Shown here: piece by piece, positions 63,716-64,000 of the stretch
Layout of the letters: each line of letters opens with the position of its first letter
Numbering within the stretch: the stretch's first letter is position 1
Assembly (NCBI RefSeq): GCF_964340395.1
Contig: NC_135550.1
Span: forward strand, 27,326,176 to 27,390,175
Reading direction: 5' to 3'
From: Glandiceps talaboti
Lineage: Eukaryota > Hemichordata > Enteropneusta > Spengelidae
Length of the DNA stretch: 64,000 bases
The notes under the pieces: model-generated
The model's database searches: none
Told to the model about the DNA's origin: nothing
Seen by the model: the letters and a program-made list of their open reading frames with translations, nothing else
Translations under genes and position numbers: made by a program

Positions 63716-64000
63716 CTGTCGAGAAACAAGAGGTTTTACCGTTTATTATGCTACTATTATTATGTGCCTGGAGAAAAGATTCTACATTGCTTCGTGGGAA
63801 AGTACTCTTACAGTATAACAATGTGTCTATTTCAATATGAGATGTTATTTCACACAATGGTACATAAACTATGACATATCGAACAACAACAACACGTCTA
63901 TATTTAGCCCTTTTTTTCTACAATGACAGTACATCTCGAGTTAACAACAATCCAACCCTTTTAAATGAATGAAATAATCAAACCCACAAGATAGATACAA

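Overview
This is a AT-rich, intron-rich and microsatellite-rich eukaryotic nuclear sequence. The gene content fits a marine invertebrate deuterostome (hemichordate, cephalochordate or echinoderm grade): a rhamnose-binding (SUEL) lectin, an IFI44-like GTPase, a CYP46-like P450, a CLCA-type exon and a GABA-B-receptor-like GPCR. The species is inferred, not proven. All gene models were built by hand from open frames, GT/AG borders and phase matching; there is no transcript evidence.

Layout. 1-4400: no recognised gene; a LINE scrap, a diverged direct duplication and a large microsatellite. 4440-8262 (+): secreted WSC-like + SUEL lectin, five coding exons. 10726-about 14075 (-): four exons joined by phase-0 introns, encoding a small secreted-looking helical protein with the exon logic of a helical cytokine. 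14100-20450: mostly empty, with a MITE copy and one orphan exon-like frame. 20460-21091 (-): C-terminal exon of a CLCA-like membrane protein with no visible upstream exons. 25070-32818 (-): complete 14-exon cytochrome P450 (495 aa). 35115-41058 (-): complete 4-exon coiled-coil protein with an unrecognised alpha/beta C-terminal domain. 44894-50834 (+): complete 8-exon TLDc + GTPase protein of the IFI44 family. 52465-63715 (-): 3' part of a GABBR2-like receptor running off the right edge.

The main discovery candidate is in the last gene. Two exons coding a complete C-type lectin domain (CTLD) lie between the last Venus-flytrap exon and the linker/7TM exons. Both outer borders are phase 1 and the module is 375 nt, so it reads in frame either when included or when skipped. 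This would be a class C GPCR with a lectin domain placed in its extracellular stalk. The second candidate is the cytokine-like gene.

The lectin, the IFI44-like GTPase, the possible cytokine and the lectin-GPCR all have families linked elsewhere to immunity or recognition, but they lie on both strands and nothing in the sequence shows that they are co-regulated. Repeats include a 146-bp satellite with a tetranucleotide tract, a foldback element inside a 33-bp minisatellite, two MITE copies with matching terminal inverted repeats, two copies of a SINE tail (one with a tRNA-like head) and many simple repeats, some touching splice sites. No retroviral, LTR or Polinton-like element was recognised.
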